From contig JAZSOL010000127.1 of assembly GCA_045536915.1 (NCBI GenBank), forward strand, positions 1 through 9,637: DNA of 9,637 nt, given 5' to 3'. Position numbers and translations under genes: made by a program. Positions 1-8,089 of the stretch are shown here, in pieces (positions within the stretch are counted from its first letter, which is position 1; every line of letters begins with the position of its first letter). The notes below the pieces were generated by a model, which searched no databases, was not told the DNA's origin, and saw nothing but the letters and a program-made list of their open reading frames with translations. The stretch is from RGIG1828 sp045536915 (GTDB lineage: Bacteria; Bacillota; Clostridia; UMGS1810).

Positions 1-37
1 TATTTTTGGAATTTTTAATAATTTTTTCAAAAAAACC

Positions 38-66
38 TTTTCATTTGCATTATTTTATAGTATAAT
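38..66 (+). promoter_or_regulatory. Sigma-A-type promoter for the zapA-mrdA operon
   Basis: A perfect -10 hexamer TATAAT lies at 61-66 and a -35-like TTTTCA (4 of 6 matches to TTGACA) at 38-43, separated by an ideal 17 bases. Transcription would start near 72-74, giving a leader of about 57 bases before zapA. A 13-base palindrome, ATACATTATGTAT (65-77), overlaps the end of the -10 and the expected start site and could be an operator, although AT-rich palindromes also arise by chance. The region from 1 to 37 is T/A-rich and shows no gene. Confidence 0.7.
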
Positions 67-117
67 ACATTATGTATGATTTTAATATAAGCTTGGTAAA
101 ATATGTGTAAGCAGAAA

Positions 118-123
118 AGAGGA
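118..123 (+). promoter_or_regulatory. Ribosome binding site that sets the zapA start
   Basis: AGAGGA sits six bases upstream of the ATG at 130. The in-frame ATG at 103 has no purine-rich site before it. This favours the 130 start, which also removes nine residues that do not fit the family's N-terminus. Confidence 0.75.
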
Positions 124-129
124 CATACA

Positions 130-477
130 ATGGATAAAAAAACAAAGGTTAATGTTCGTATTTTTGGCAGTGACTATACCATAATCGGTGCAGAAAGTGA
201 AGAATATATCAATAAGGTTTGTTTTTCAGTTGATAAAAAAATGAGAGAGATTGCTGTAAATCCGGCTCTTAAACCTATGAAAATTTCTGTTCTGGCGGCG
301 GTTAATATCTGCGACGAGTATTATAAACTCAAAACAATGTATGAGCGAGTGAGTGCGGAGCTTAAAAAGAGCAAAGATGAAATTGCCGCATTGCAGTCTG
401 AAAAAATTGCTTTTGAGGAAGAAAAAAGATTTTTGAAAGAAGAAATTCAGAGCTTCAGAAAGAACGGTGCAAAATGA
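130..477 (+). CDS. zapA: Cell division protein ZapA
   Basis: This is a 115-residue ZapA-family protein, a cytoplasmic factor that binds and cross-links FtsZ filaments and so stabilises the division ring. The N-terminal globular domain (about residues 6-60) shows the family pattern: VNVRIFGSDYTIIGAES, then EEYINKV and a VDKKMREI helix, then the KISVLAAVNICDEYYKL segment (51-67). Residues about 65-110 are rich in K and E with heptad-like spacing and form the coiled coil through which ZapA tetramerises. The length matches Gram-positive ZapA, slightly long at the C-terminus. The ATG at 130 is chosen over the in-frame ATG at 103 because of its ribosome binding site. The stop codon overlaps the next start in an ATGA junction (474-477), which implies translational coupling to the U32 gene. 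The product call is firm; the role in this organism is inferred from the family. Confidence 0.9.
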   Translation: MDKKTKVNVRIFGSDYTIIGAESEEYINKVCFSVDKKMREIAVNPALKPMKISVLAAVNICDEYYKLKTMYERVSAELKKSKDEIAALQSEKIAFEEEKRFLKEEIQSFRKNGAK

Positions 478-2567
478 GCGGGGAAGTGGAAATACTTTCA
501 CCGGCCGGAAGCCTTGAAGCGCTGAAGGTGGCGGTTGACAGCGGAGCAGATGCGGTATATTTCGGCGGTGAGAGATTCAGTGCGCGCCGAAATGCTGCAA
601 ATCTTTCCGATTCCGATATTAAAGAAGCAGTAACCTATGCGCATCTTCGAGGTGCAAAGCTTTATGCGGCAGTCAATACTCTGATGTTTGATCAGGAGCT
701 TAAGGAAGTTTTTGATTTTATAAAATTCATATATGAATCCGGAGTGGACGCAGTAATTGTTCAGGACCTTGGGGTTTTGAATATCGTGAAGCAGTATTTT
801 CCGGAGCTTAAGGTTCATGCAAGTACTCAGATGACTGTGCATAATCTCGCAGGCGCACTTGAAGCTCAAAAATTGGGATTTAAAAGAGTTGTGCTTTCAC
901 GTGAACTTTCTTTTGAAGAAATAAAATATATCAGCGATAATTCCAACATTGAGCTTGAAGTGTTTGTTCACGGTGCGCTTTGTATGAGCTATTCGGGGCA
1001 GTGCCTTTTTTCAAGCTTTCTCGGCGGAAGAAGCGGAAACCGCGGATTCTGTGCACAACCGTGCAGACTAAGCTACACTCTTATTGACGGAAGCGGCACA
1101 GAGATTTCGCAGAAAGATAAGTATCTTCTTAGTCTGAAAGATTTGTCGCTTATTGATTATATTGGTAAGCTTAAAGATGCCGGAGTTAAATCGTTTAAGA
1201 TAGAGGGGCGTATGAAGAGTGCGGCATATGTGAGTGCTGTAACGGGAATGTTCAATAAATACCGCGGCGGACAAGCTGTCAACGAATCAGACCATAGGCT
1301 CCTTGAAGATATTTTCAGCAGAAATGGATTTACCGACGGATATTTTAAGGCTGACACCGGCAGACATATGCTCAACTATTCAAAAAGCAATGACGATATC
1401 TATTCGAGTGCAACCGATGATGTTATATCTTCGGCACTTGAATTTTCCGCAAACGAAAAAAAGCATATGCTCAGTGCAAAATTTAAAGCATATCCGGGTG
1501 AAAAAGCATACTTTAAGGCTGTTTTTGACGGCGCTGAATTTGAAAGCTTCAGCGAAAACGCAGTGGAAACAGCGCTTAATAAACCATCGGATACCGAAAG
1601 AATAAAAGAGCAGCTTGAAAAACTCGGCGGAACGGTTTTTGCATATTCCTCTCTTGATATAGATTGTGCAGATAACATATTCATACCCGTGAGAGAAATA
1701 AATAATATGCGCCGTATTGTGATTGAAAAAATTGAAAATCATATTCTCGGAGAACCCGTTGTATATAGCGGCGGCAGATTCAACCTTGTTAAAACCGATA
1801 AATCATTAAGCCGTGAAATTCTTCAAACGGCATCGGTGCGCACTCACAAGCAGGCGCGGGAAGCGTATAATCTCGGATTTGATAAGATATATATTCCGTA
1901 TTCCGTGTACCGGAAAAACAAAAAATATTACGACAGCGAACCGGATGTGTTTGCTGTTGTGCTCCCCCCAATAAATCACGACCGGTATAAGTGGGATTTT
2001 TCAGATATTTCAACAGACTGCGTGTGCATAACGAATATCGGTCAGCTTCAGATGCTAAGTGGCGATTTTGAAATTGTTTCGGACTACAGAATGAACGTTA
2101 CAAATAGCCTGAGTATGAGAATGCTTGCATCATCCGGAGTAAAAAGAATTTGCGTTTCAACGGAGCTTACGCTTGCTCAGATTAAGGAGCTTACCAAATC
2201 ATTTGATACGGAAGTTGTTGTGTATGGGAAAATTGCGCTGATGACGGTTAAAAACTGCGTGGTTAAATCAGCAATCGGAAAATGCAGTTGCAAACCCGAT
2301 GAAACATACTATCTTAAAGACCGGAAAAACATATGCTTTCCGGTTATTGCAGATAAATCAACGTGCACAAATGTTATATACAACAGCGCACCTGTTTATA
2401 TGGCAGACAGAATGAAAGAGGTTGATGCGTGCAAAATCGGGGCCTACAGATTTGATTTTACCGATGAATTGCCCGATGAAATGGCAGAAATTATGAAGCA
2501 TTATGAAAAAGGTCTTAAAGCAAACGGATTTTTCACGCGCGGACATTTTTATAATGGAATTTCCTGA
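474..2567 (+). CDS. U32-family protein, probable RNA hydroxylase (RlhA/TrhP type)
   Basis: This 697-residue protein has the U32 signature at 162-179, with the core EVFVHGALCMSYSGQC. Annotation pipelines usually call it 'U32 family peptidase' or 'collagenase'. Better-studied relatives are not proteases: E. coli RlhA hydroxylates a cytidine in 23S rRNA, TrhP makes 5-hydroxyuridine in tRNA, and UbiU/UbiV act in ubiquinone synthesis. Cysteines C170, C177, C193 and C197 have the spacing of the [4Fe-4S] ligands in that group. The TIM-barrel-like part spans about residues 1-260 (AGSLEALKVAVDSGADAVYFGG near the start, FKIEGRMKS at 241-249). A middle DUF3656-like segment follows, then a C-terminal U32-like repeat with its own cysteines (C595, C604, C606, C621) around YYLKDRKN. 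The length, about 700, matches the long RlhA-like subclass rather than short TrhP. It starts within zapA's stop codon with only a weak ribosome site, so it is probably coupled. Family is certain; substrate (rRNA or tRNA) is not. Confidence 0.85.
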   Translation: MSGEVEILSPAGSLEALKVAVDSGADAVYFGGERFSARRNAANLSDSDIKEAVTYAHLRGAKLYAAVNTLMFDQELKEVFDFIKFIYESGVDAVIVQDLGVLNIVKQYFPELKVHASTQMTVHNLAGALEAQKLGFKRVVLSRELSFEEIKYISDNSNIELEVFVHGALCMSYSGQCLFSSFLGGRSGNRGFCAQPCRLSYTLIDGSGTEISQKDKYLLSLKDLSLIDYIGKLKDAGVKSFKIEGRMKSAAYVSAVTGMFNKYRGGQAVNESDHRLLEDIFSRNGFTDGYFKADTGRHMLNYSKSNDDIYSSATDDVISSALEFSANEKKHMLSAKFKAYPGEKAYFKAVFDGAEFESFSENAVETALNKPSDTERIKEQLEKLGGTVFAYSSLDIDCADNIFIPVREINNMRRIVIEKIENHILGEPVVYSGGRFNLVKTDKSLSREILQTASVRTHKQAREAYNLGFDKIYIPYSVYRKNKKYYDSEPDVFAVVLPPINHDRYKWDFSDISTDCVCITNIGQLQMLSGDFEIVSDYRMNVTNSLSMRMLASSGVKRICVSTELTLAQIKELTKSFDTEVVVYGKIALMTVKNCVVKSAIGKCSCKPDETYYLKDRKNICFPVIADKSTCTNVIYNSAPVYMADRMKEVDACKIGAYRFDFTDELPDEMAEIMKHYEKGLKANGFFTRGHFYNGIS

Positions 2568-2589
2568 AAAAGAAAGGAAAGTTTGTATA

Positions 2590-3045
2590 ATGAAAAATGT
2601 TGAGATTAATATTAAATTTTTGGATAATAATATAGAGAGGAAGTTGCCCTTTTATGCAACAAAAGGTTCGGCCGGAATGGATTTGACGGCGGCTTTAAAA
2701 GAGGATGTTGTGCTTAAACCTCTTGAAAGAGCGCTTATCCCGACGGGAATTGCAATATCGCTAAAATCTCCTCAGTACGGAGCATTTTTGTTTGCCAGAT
2801 CAGGACTTGCATCCAAACACGGAATAACTCTTGCAAATTGCGTTGGCGTTATCGACAGTGACTATACCGGAGAAATAAAAGTTGCACTTATTAATCTGAG
2901 TAATGAGGAATACACCGTAACAAACGGGGAAAGAATTGCTCAGCTTGTTATAATGGAAGTGGCAAAGGCTAATTTTAATGTTGTTGAAAACCTCGAAGAA
3001 ACCGAACGCGGAAGCGGCGGATTCGGTTCCACAGGTGCATTTTAA
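2590..3045 (+). CDS. dut: dUTP diphosphatase (dUTPase)
   Basis: This is a 151-residue trimeric-type dUTPase, which hydrolyses dUTP to dUMP and pyrophosphate. It keeps uracil out of DNA and supplies dUMP for thymidylate synthesis. All five family motifs are in order: AGMDL (28-32), ARSGLASKHG (69-78), GVIDSDYTGE (86-95, with the catalytic-site D89 and Y92), GERIAQ (113-118) and the glycine-rich C-terminal arm RGSGGFGSTG (140-149), which closes over the bound nucleotide. The reading frame is open further upstream into the U32 gene, but the ATG at 2590 is the right start: it follows the U32 stop by 22 bases, has AAAGGAAA upstream (2573-2580, spacing a little long) and gives the standard family length. 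The downstream maf gene is also a nucleotide pyrophosphatase, so the pair forms a small nucleotide-sanitation unit. Confidence 0.95.
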   Translation: MKNVEINIKFLDNNIERKLPFYATKGSAGMDLTAALKEDVVLKPLERALIPTGIAISLKSPQYGAFLFARSGLASKHGITLANCVGVIDSDYTGEIKVALINLSNEEYTVTNGERIAQLVIMEVAKANFNVVENLEETERGSGGFGSTGAF

Positions 3046-3060
3046 ACGGAGGACGGGTTT

Positions 3061-3639
3061 ATGAAATTCATTCTTGCTTCCAAATCGCCGAGAAGAAAAG
3101 AGCTTCTTTCGAATATAGGTCTGAAATTTGATGTTCTTGAAAGCGATGTTGATGAAAGTGTTGTTTCAAAAGAGCTCAGTCCTGCAATCTATGTTCAGGA
3201 GCTTGCAATGCTTAAATCTTCATTCGTCGCATCAAAATGCGGCAAGGGCAGATACGTTATAGGCGCCGATACCGTTGTTGAATTAAACGGCGAAATTCTT
3301 GGCAAGCCAAAGGATTATGACGATGCATTCAGAATGCTCAAAGCTATGTCGGGCAGGGCACACAGGGTCTACACTGGCATTGCAGTTTCCGACAGTAGCG
3401 ATATGAAAACGGTTACAGCATATTCTGTTACCGAAGTGTTTTTTTCAGAGCTTTCCGATGAAGAAATTTCAAATTATATAACTACATACCAACCCTATGA
3501 TAAAGCAGGAGCATACGGTATTCAGGAGTATGCCGGTGTTTTTGTGGAGAAGATAGAGGGCGACTTTTTCAATGTTGTTGGCTTGCCTGTTGCTTCTCTT
3601 TATGGTCTTTTGAAAAAGGAGTTTGGTGTAATAATTTGA
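3061..3639 (+). CDS. maf: Maf nucleotide pyrophosphatase (dTTP/UTP type)
   Basis: This 192-residue Maf/HAM1-superfamily protein hydrolyses noncanonical or excess nucleoside triphosphates to monophosphates. The N-terminal loop ILASKSPRRKELL (4-16) carries the SxxR motif; ESDVDE (27-32), IGADTVV (67-73, with D70 the likely catalytic acid), LGKP (80-83), SGRAHRVYTG (97-106) and YDKAGAYGIQ (146-155) follow in the family order. The KAGAYGIQ segment and overall pattern fit the YhdE subgroup, which acts on dTTP and UTP and some modified pyrimidine nucleotides; the subgroup call is from memory. A strong GGAGG (3048-3052) lies eight bases before the ATG, just after the dut stop. Maf is commonly next to mreB in Bacillota, often with radC between them; here radC is absent. 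Effects on septum formation have been reported when B. subtilis Maf is overproduced. Confidence 0.93.
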   Translation: MKFILASKSPRRKELLSNIGLKFDVLESDVDESVVSKELSPAIYVQELAMLKSSFVASKCGKGRYVIGADTVVELNGEILGKPKDYDDAFRMLKAMSGRAHRVYTGIAVSDSSDMKTVTAYSVTEVFFSELSDEEISNYITTYQPYDKAGAYGIQEYAGVFVEKIEGDFFNVVGLPVASLYGLLKKEFGVII

Positions 3640-3653
3640 AAGGGGACTGACCT

Positions 3654-4640
3654 GTGTCAAAAAACGATATAGGAATTGACCTTGGAACTGCCAATACTTT
3701 AATATATCTTAAATCCAAAGGTGTTGTGCTCGACGAACCGAGTGTTGTTGCCGTAAGAAAAGGAAGCAAAAAAATTCTTGCTGTGGGAACAGAAGCAAAA
3801 AAGATGCTCGGGCGCACACCTGAAATGATAAAAGCTGTCAGACCGCTTAAAGACGGTGTGATTTCTGATTTTGAATACACAGGCTTTATGCTTGGATATT
3901 TTGTTAAAAAAATTCTGAGCAGGAAGCGCGGCTTAAAGCCTGATGCAGTAATCTGCATTCCTGCCGGAATAACATCGGTTGAAAGAAAAGCCGTTGAAGC
4001 CGCCGCCGGAGGAATAGGACTTGGGAAAGTCCGTTTTGTTGATGAGCCTATGGCGGCGGCAATAGGCGCCGGAATTGACGTTGCGGCGCCGTCGGGAAGT
4101 ATGATTGTTGACATTGGCGGAGGAACAACCGAAATTGCAGTTATATCGCTCGGCGGAATTGTTGTGAGTAAAACGGTGAAGCTTGGCGGTGATGCTCTCG
4201 ACAGAGCCATTATCAGATATATCCGCAAAAAATATGGCATAGCGGCAGGAGAGGGAACCGCCGAAATGCTCAAAATGAAAATAGGTACGGTGCAAAACGG
4301 AAGTAATACCTACCGCGAACTTTTAAGCGGAAGAAATGTTTTCAGTGGAATGCCCTGCAGTACCTATGTTACGGGAGAAGACATACGCTGTGCGGTTCTT
4401 CCCGAAATTTCCCTCATACTCGAGAGTATTAAATCCGTTTTGGAGGAAACTCCGCCCGAGCTTTCTTCCGATATACTTCTGTCGGGCATAACTCTAACGG
4501 GCGGAGGTGCGCTTATAAACGGACTTGACCGTCTTATATGCTCATCAACCGGAATGCCGGTGAGAATTGCAGATAAACCGCTTGAAAGCGTTGCACTCGG
4601 CGCAGGAATGATACTGGGCGGTAAAGCTGATATAAAATAA
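3654..4640 (+). CDS. mreB: Rod-shape-determining actin homologue MreB
   Basis: This 328-residue MreB-family actin homologue forms short membrane-associated filaments that orient side-wall peptidoglycan synthesis. The nucleotide site is complete: phosphate-1 motif IDLGTANT (8-15), the catalytic glutamate region VDEPMAAAIGAG (129-140, E131), phosphate-2 VDIGGGTTE (152-160) and the adenosine motif LTGGGALI (281-288). PPEL (267-270) and the GGGTTEIAVISLGGIV block are typical of MreB/Mbl. Translation starts at GTG 3654, supported by AGGGGA (3641-3646) at good spacing, 14 bases after maf's stop. Some normally conserved places differ: the usual IEEP is VDEP and the EIRGR segment reads ELLSGR, so it may be a diverged paralogue or a lineage variant. 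MreB, Mbl and MreBH cannot be separated by eye; the mreCD context favours MreB. Confidence 0.93.
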   Translation: MSKNDIGIDLGTANTLIYLKSKGVVLDEPSVVAVRKGSKKILAVGTEAKKMLGRTPEMIKAVRPLKDGVISDFEYTGFMLGYFVKKILSRKRGLKPDAVICIPAGITSVERKAVEAAAGGIGLGKVRFVDEPMAAAIGAGIDVAAPSGSMIVDIGGGTTEIAVISLGGIVVSKTVKLGGDALDRAIIRYIRKKYGIAAGEGTAEMLKMKIGTVQNGSNTYRELLSGRNVFSGMPCSTYVTGEDIRCAVLPEISLILESIKSVLEETPPELSSDILLSGITLTGGGALINGLDRLICSSTGMPVRIADKPLESVALGAGMILGGKADIK

Positions 4641-4668
4641 TACAAGAGAATTTAGTGGGTGTTTACCA

Positions 4669-5481
4669 ATGATTTTTTTCAGAGATAACAAAAATAAGAT
4701 AATAGTAATACTGATAACGGCAATTTTAACACTGTCTATGGCTGTTTCGGCAACAGGAAGACCCGTTGCAAATATTTTCACCGATACGTTCGGCATTATA
4801 CTTTCTCCGTTTCAGTCGTTTTTTATGTATGTGAGCAATTGTCTGAAATATGCTTCAAATGCTGAAAAATTTGATGATGAAAATACCATTTTAAAACAGC
4901 AGATAATTCTGCTTGAAAAGCGTGCGCGGGATTATGACGAACTCGTGAAAGAAAATGCACATCTGCGTTCTATGCTTGACCTTAAGAAAAATCATGAGGA
5001 ATATAAGCTCAAGGCGGCAAATGTAACATCATATTCAGCCGAGAACTGGTCAAGTATCCTTAAAATAAACAAAGGTATGAGCAGCGGTATTAAAAAGAAT
5101 GATACCGTTATAAACGAAACGGGTCTTGTGGGTTATGTGAGTGATGTCGGAAGAAACTGGGCTGAAGTCACAACCATTATTGATGTTTCGTCATCTGTGG
5201 GAGCTGTTGCGGAAAGAGTAGATGAGGGATGCATCGTCAAAGGTGATATTTCAGGTTATGATTCCGGGCTTTGCGTTATGAAATATGCAACCACCGATTC
5301 TGCAATTGCAATTGGCGATTTGCTTGTGACGTCCGGTAAAGGCGGTATATATCCCGGGGGAATATCAATCGGAAAAATAAAAGAAATCACAGTTAATCCA
5401 AACGGTTTGTCTCAGGATGCAATTGTTGAACCAACTGTTGATTTTTCCGGACTCGGAGAGGTTTTTGTTATTATAAACTGA
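4669..5481 (+). CDS. mreC: Rod-shape-determining protein MreC
   Basis: This 270-residue protein anchors the elongasome outside the membrane and activates PBP2. A short basic N-terminus (RDNKNK) precedes one membrane helix (about residues 11-29). A coiled coil follows (about 65-108, with LKQQIILLEKRARDYDELVKE) that drives dimerisation. The rest is the double beta-barrel domain: LKINKGMSSGIKKNDTVI (131-148), GLVGYV (152-157) and LVTSGKGGIYPGGISIGK (219-236) are recognisable family motifs. The length is normal. It begins 28 bases after mreB with a modest ribosome site (GTGGGTG, about 4654-4660). There is no C-terminal extension of the kind seen in some Gram-positive MreC proteins; the chain ends right after the second barrel (EVFVIIN). 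Confidence 0.93.
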   Translation: MIFFRDNKNKIIVILITAILTLSMAVSATGRPVANIFTDTFGIILSPFQSFFMYVSNCLKYASNAEKFDDENTILKQQIILLEKRARDYDELVKENAHLRSMLDLKKNHEEYKLKAANVTSYSAENWSSILKINKGMSSGIKKNDTVINETGLVGYVSDVGRNWAEVTTIIDVSSSVGAVAERVDEGCIVKGDISGYDSGLCVMKYATTDSAIAIGDLLVTSGKGGIYPGGISIGKIKEITVNPNGLSQDAIVEPTVDFSGLGEVFVIIN

Positions 5482-5527
5482 AATTTGTTTTGATATGAAA
5501 TGTAATGTATGAAGGGTTTTTAAGAGT

Positions 5528-6022
5528 ATGAAAAAATTTCTTACTTTTCTCAGTTTGTTTCTGCTGTTGGTTTTTCAGACCACGGCAGGACAATACATAA
5601 AATTATTTGATGTTTTGCCAAACTATATGCTTGTTTTCATAATTTTGTATTCAATGTCCAACACACACGCAAAAACACTCATTTTCGGTGTAACCTGCGG
5701 TCTGATGATGGATGCGGTGTCTTCTCATTCTCTGTTTGGACTCTCAACGCTCATGATTATGTTTATGACTCTCGGCATATGCTGGCTCACAAACCGCTTT
5801 TATTATGAAAACGGCGTTCTGGCTGTGGTTTTGGTGTTTATTCTGACATTTGCATATGATTTTCTCTATTTGTTTCTTACAAAGGGGATATTTGATGAAA
5901 TATCAATGTTCTATTGCTTCTGGAGATATATGCTTCCCGAAGCTGTATTAAACAGTGTTATCTGCATTCCTGTCAGATACTGGACGCTATGGCTCAAAAA
6001 TGAATACATAAGAGGGATTTAA
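5528..6022 (+). CDS. mreD: Rod-shape-determining membrane protein MreD
   Basis: This is a 164-residue, very hydrophobic protein with about six membrane segments (roughly 3-20, 33-46, 48-63, 70-88, 96-119 and 134-153). MreD works with MreC and PBP2 in side-wall synthesis. Family features are the proline-asparagine start of the second helix (LPNYMLVFIIL, 30-40) and GLMMDAVSSHSLFG (58-71), matching the MreD pattern of a glycine-rich helix followed by D and SS. MreD sequences diverge quickly, so position between mreC and mrdA is important support. GAAGGG (5511-5516) lies 11 bases before the ATG. The 46-base gap from mreC is the largest inside the operon and shows no terminator. The stop TAA directly abuts the mrdA ATG. 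Confidence 0.9.
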   Translation: MKKFLTFLSLFLLLVFQTTAGQYIKLFDVLPNYMLVFIILYSMSNTHAKTLIFGVTCGLMMDAVSSHSLFGLSTLMIMFMTLGICWLTNRFYYENGVLAVVLVFILTFAYDFLYLFLTKGIFDEISMFYCFWRYMLPEAVLNSVICIPVRYWTLWLKNEYIRGI

Positions 6023-8089
6023 ATGCTACTGAAATTAAAAGACAAATTTTTTGTTATATCGGCAATTTCATTGCTTCTTTTTGCTCTGATAACCGTGAGA
6101 CTTATCAAACTGCAGATAGTTGATGCCAATGAATATAAGGCGAAATCCGAAGCTCATTTGTCGAGTTACGAAACAATAACTGCGCCAAGAGGTAAGATTC
6201 TCGACCGCTACGGCAGAACAATTGTGTCCAACAGGCTCGGATTTTCTGTTTATTTTAATAACTCTTCAATGTCCGATGACCAGCTCAATGATTTAATTGT
6301 GAACACGGTGGAACTCTTCAGGGAAAATGATGATGAATATGTTGATACATTCCCCATTGCTGTAGACGGCAAAAATTATATTTTTAAATATAAAGACCTT
6401 GAAGGTGATGAGCTTGAAACCAAAATAAGGAATTTCAAGTTCTCCATAGGAATTTCCGATAATCTTGATGCGAAGCAGTGTATGAACACACTTGCAAAAA
6501 AATTCAATATCGATAAACGCTACACTTTAGAAGAAATGCGTGATATTGCATCGGCACGTTATGAAATGGCTGTAAGAGGATTTTCTTCGGCTTCACCTTT
6601 TAATTTTTCTTCCGATGTTTCAATAGAAACAGTTTCGGCAATTGAGGAAAATAATAAGCTTTATTCCGGTCTTAATGTCACGAGCGCACCTGTCAGAAAC
6701 TATATGCACGGAACACTTGCAGCGCATATTCTCGGCCGTGTGGGGCTGATTTCCGGTGATGAATACGAACAGCACAAATCCGAAGGATACGGAATGAATT
6801 CAATAATTGGAAAAGACGGTCTGGAAAAGATTCTTGAAAGCCATATCAAAGGTGTGGACGGAAGCAAGAGTGTTTCAAGAAGAGTGGGGGAAGATGCCCA
6901 AATAGAAGAAATTGCCGCGATTCCCGGAAATAATGCAATGCTCACTATAGATATAGACCTTCAGCGTGTTGCTGAAAAAGCTCTTGCAGATACCGTTGAA
7001 TCAATAAAGCAAAGCAGCTGGCATAATGCCGATAACGCCGGTGCGGATGTTGGAGGCGGTGCGGTGGTTGTTGAAGATGTCAACACGGGAGAAATTCTTG
7101 CGATTGCAAACTATCCCACTTATGACCCGGCACGCTTCAGTAAGGACTATTCGATTCTCAGCACAGATGCATCGAAACCTCTGTTTAACAGAGCAATAAG
7201 CGGCGCTTATCCTCCGGGTTCAGTTTTTAAAATGCTCACAACAATTGCCGCTCTTGAAGAAAAAATTGTGAGTCCCTCAACAATTATTGAGGATATGGGT
7301 GTTTATGAGTATTATGACCAGAAATTCAATTGCTGGGTATATACCGAAAGCGGAGAAACCCACGGACCCATGGATGCGGCAAATGCACTTAAAAACTCGT
7401 GTAACTACTATTATTACGAAACAGGAAAGCGTCTTGGAATAGACACGCTTGAGCAATATGGCAAAAAAATGCGTCTCGGCGAAAAAACAGGTATTGAACT
7501 CGACGGCGAAACCACGGGTGTTCTTGCAACAAAAGAATATAAGGAAAAAACATTCAACGAAATCTGGTATCCGGGTGATACACTTCAGATGGCAATAGGG
7601 CAGTCGTATAATCTTTTTTCACCAATTCAGCTTGCCAACTATACATCCACAATTGCAAACCGCGGTACAATTTATAAGACCCATATTTTAAAATGCATCC
7701 GTGACCACGCTACAGGAAGCATAATATCCGAAACAAACAGTGAAAAAATGGATACTGTTGAAATGAGTGAGTCAACATATGAAGCTGTAACCCGGGGTAT
7801 GCGTCTTGTTAGCTATGAGGGAACGGCGAGTAGTGTGTTTGGGGATTATCCCATAGAAACCTGCAGTAAAACAGGTTCTTCGCAGATAAACGGCGGAAGT
7901 GCAAATGGTGTGTTTGTTAGCTATGCACCATACCATAAGCCTCAGATTGCAATATCAATCGTAATTGAAAATGCGGGTTCCGGAAGCTCAACGGCACCTA
8001 TTGCAAAAGCTATTTATGATGAGTATTTCAAACTGAATTCCAAACAAGCCGGTGATGTAATAACCAAAAAAAATTCGCTTATTAGATAA
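6023..8089 (+). CDS. mrdA: Penicillin-binding protein 2 (class B transpeptidase)
   Basis: This is a 688-residue class B PBP that cross-links side-wall peptidoglycan, working with MreC/MreD and a RodA glycosyltransferase (no rodA in the window). One N-terminal membrane helix (about 8-30) precedes the conserved PRGKILDRYGR motif (55-65) at the start of the pedestal domain, which is rather large (to about residue 330). The transpeptidase domain has all three active-site motifs: S400-V-F-K403 (catalytic serine), S459-C-N461 and K616-T-G618. GYPPGSVFK-like context and GDTLQMAIGQSYNLFSPIQLANY are typical of PBP2. D424, C437, H447 and C460 occupy places that align by eye with the reported zinc site of E. 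coli PBP2. The ATG follows mreD with no gap and its ribosome site AGAGGG (6011-6016) lies inside mreD, so the two are coupled. PBP2 is favoured over PBP3/SpoVD by the mreBCD context and absence of PASTA domains. Confidence 0.93.
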   Translation: MLLKLKDKFFVISAISLLLFALITVRLIKLQIVDANEYKAKSEAHLSSYETITAPRGKILDRYGRTIVSNRLGFSVYFNNSSMSDDQLNDLIVNTVELFRENDDEYVDTFPIAVDGKNYIFKYKDLEGDELETKIRNFKFSIGISDNLDAKQCMNTLAKKFNIDKRYTLEEMRDIASARYEMAVRGFSSASPFNFSSDVSIETVSAIEENNKLYSGLNVTSAPVRNYMHGTLAAHILGRVGLISGDEYEQHKSEGYGMNSIIGKDGLEKILESHIKGVDGSKSVSRRVGEDAQIEEIAAIPGNNAMLTIDIDLQRVAEKALADTVESIKQSSWHNADNAGADVGGGAVVVEDVNTGEILAIANYPTYDPARFSKDYSILSTDASKPLFNRAISGAYPPGSVFKMLTTIAALEEKIVSPSTIIEDMGVYEYYDQKFNCWVYTESGETHGPMDAANALKNSCNYYYYETGKRLGIDTLEQYGKKMRLGEKTGIELDGETTGVLATKEYKEKTFNEIWYPGDTLQMAIGQSYNLFSPIQLANYTSTIANRGTIYKTHILKCIRDHATGSIISETNSEKMDTVEMSESTYEAVTRGMRLVSYEGTASSVFGDYPIETCSKTGSSQINGGSANGVFVSYAPYHKPQIAISIVIENAGSGSSTAPIAKAIYDEYFKLNSKQAGDVITKKNSLIR

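Noticed and set aside
103..129. Upstream ATG start for zapA
   Set aside because: There is no ribosome site before it, and AGAGGA is well placed for the ATG at 130.
226..501. Minus-strand open frame opposite zapA
   Set aside because: Its translation is Phe-rich, as expected from reading the Lys/Glu-rich coiled-coil codons backwards; zapA is clearly real.
2503..2589. Upstream extension of dut into the U32 gene
   Set aside because: It would overlap the U32 C-terminus out of frame and add 29 residues absent from dUTPases; the ATG at 2590 gives the family length.
3569..4273. Long open frame of 234 codons on the minus strand opposite mreB
   Set aside because: It is antisense to a complete MreB with all nucleotide-binding motifs. 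Its translation is low-complexity, rich in S, P and I as expected from the reverse of GC-rich MreB codons, and it has no family resemblance.
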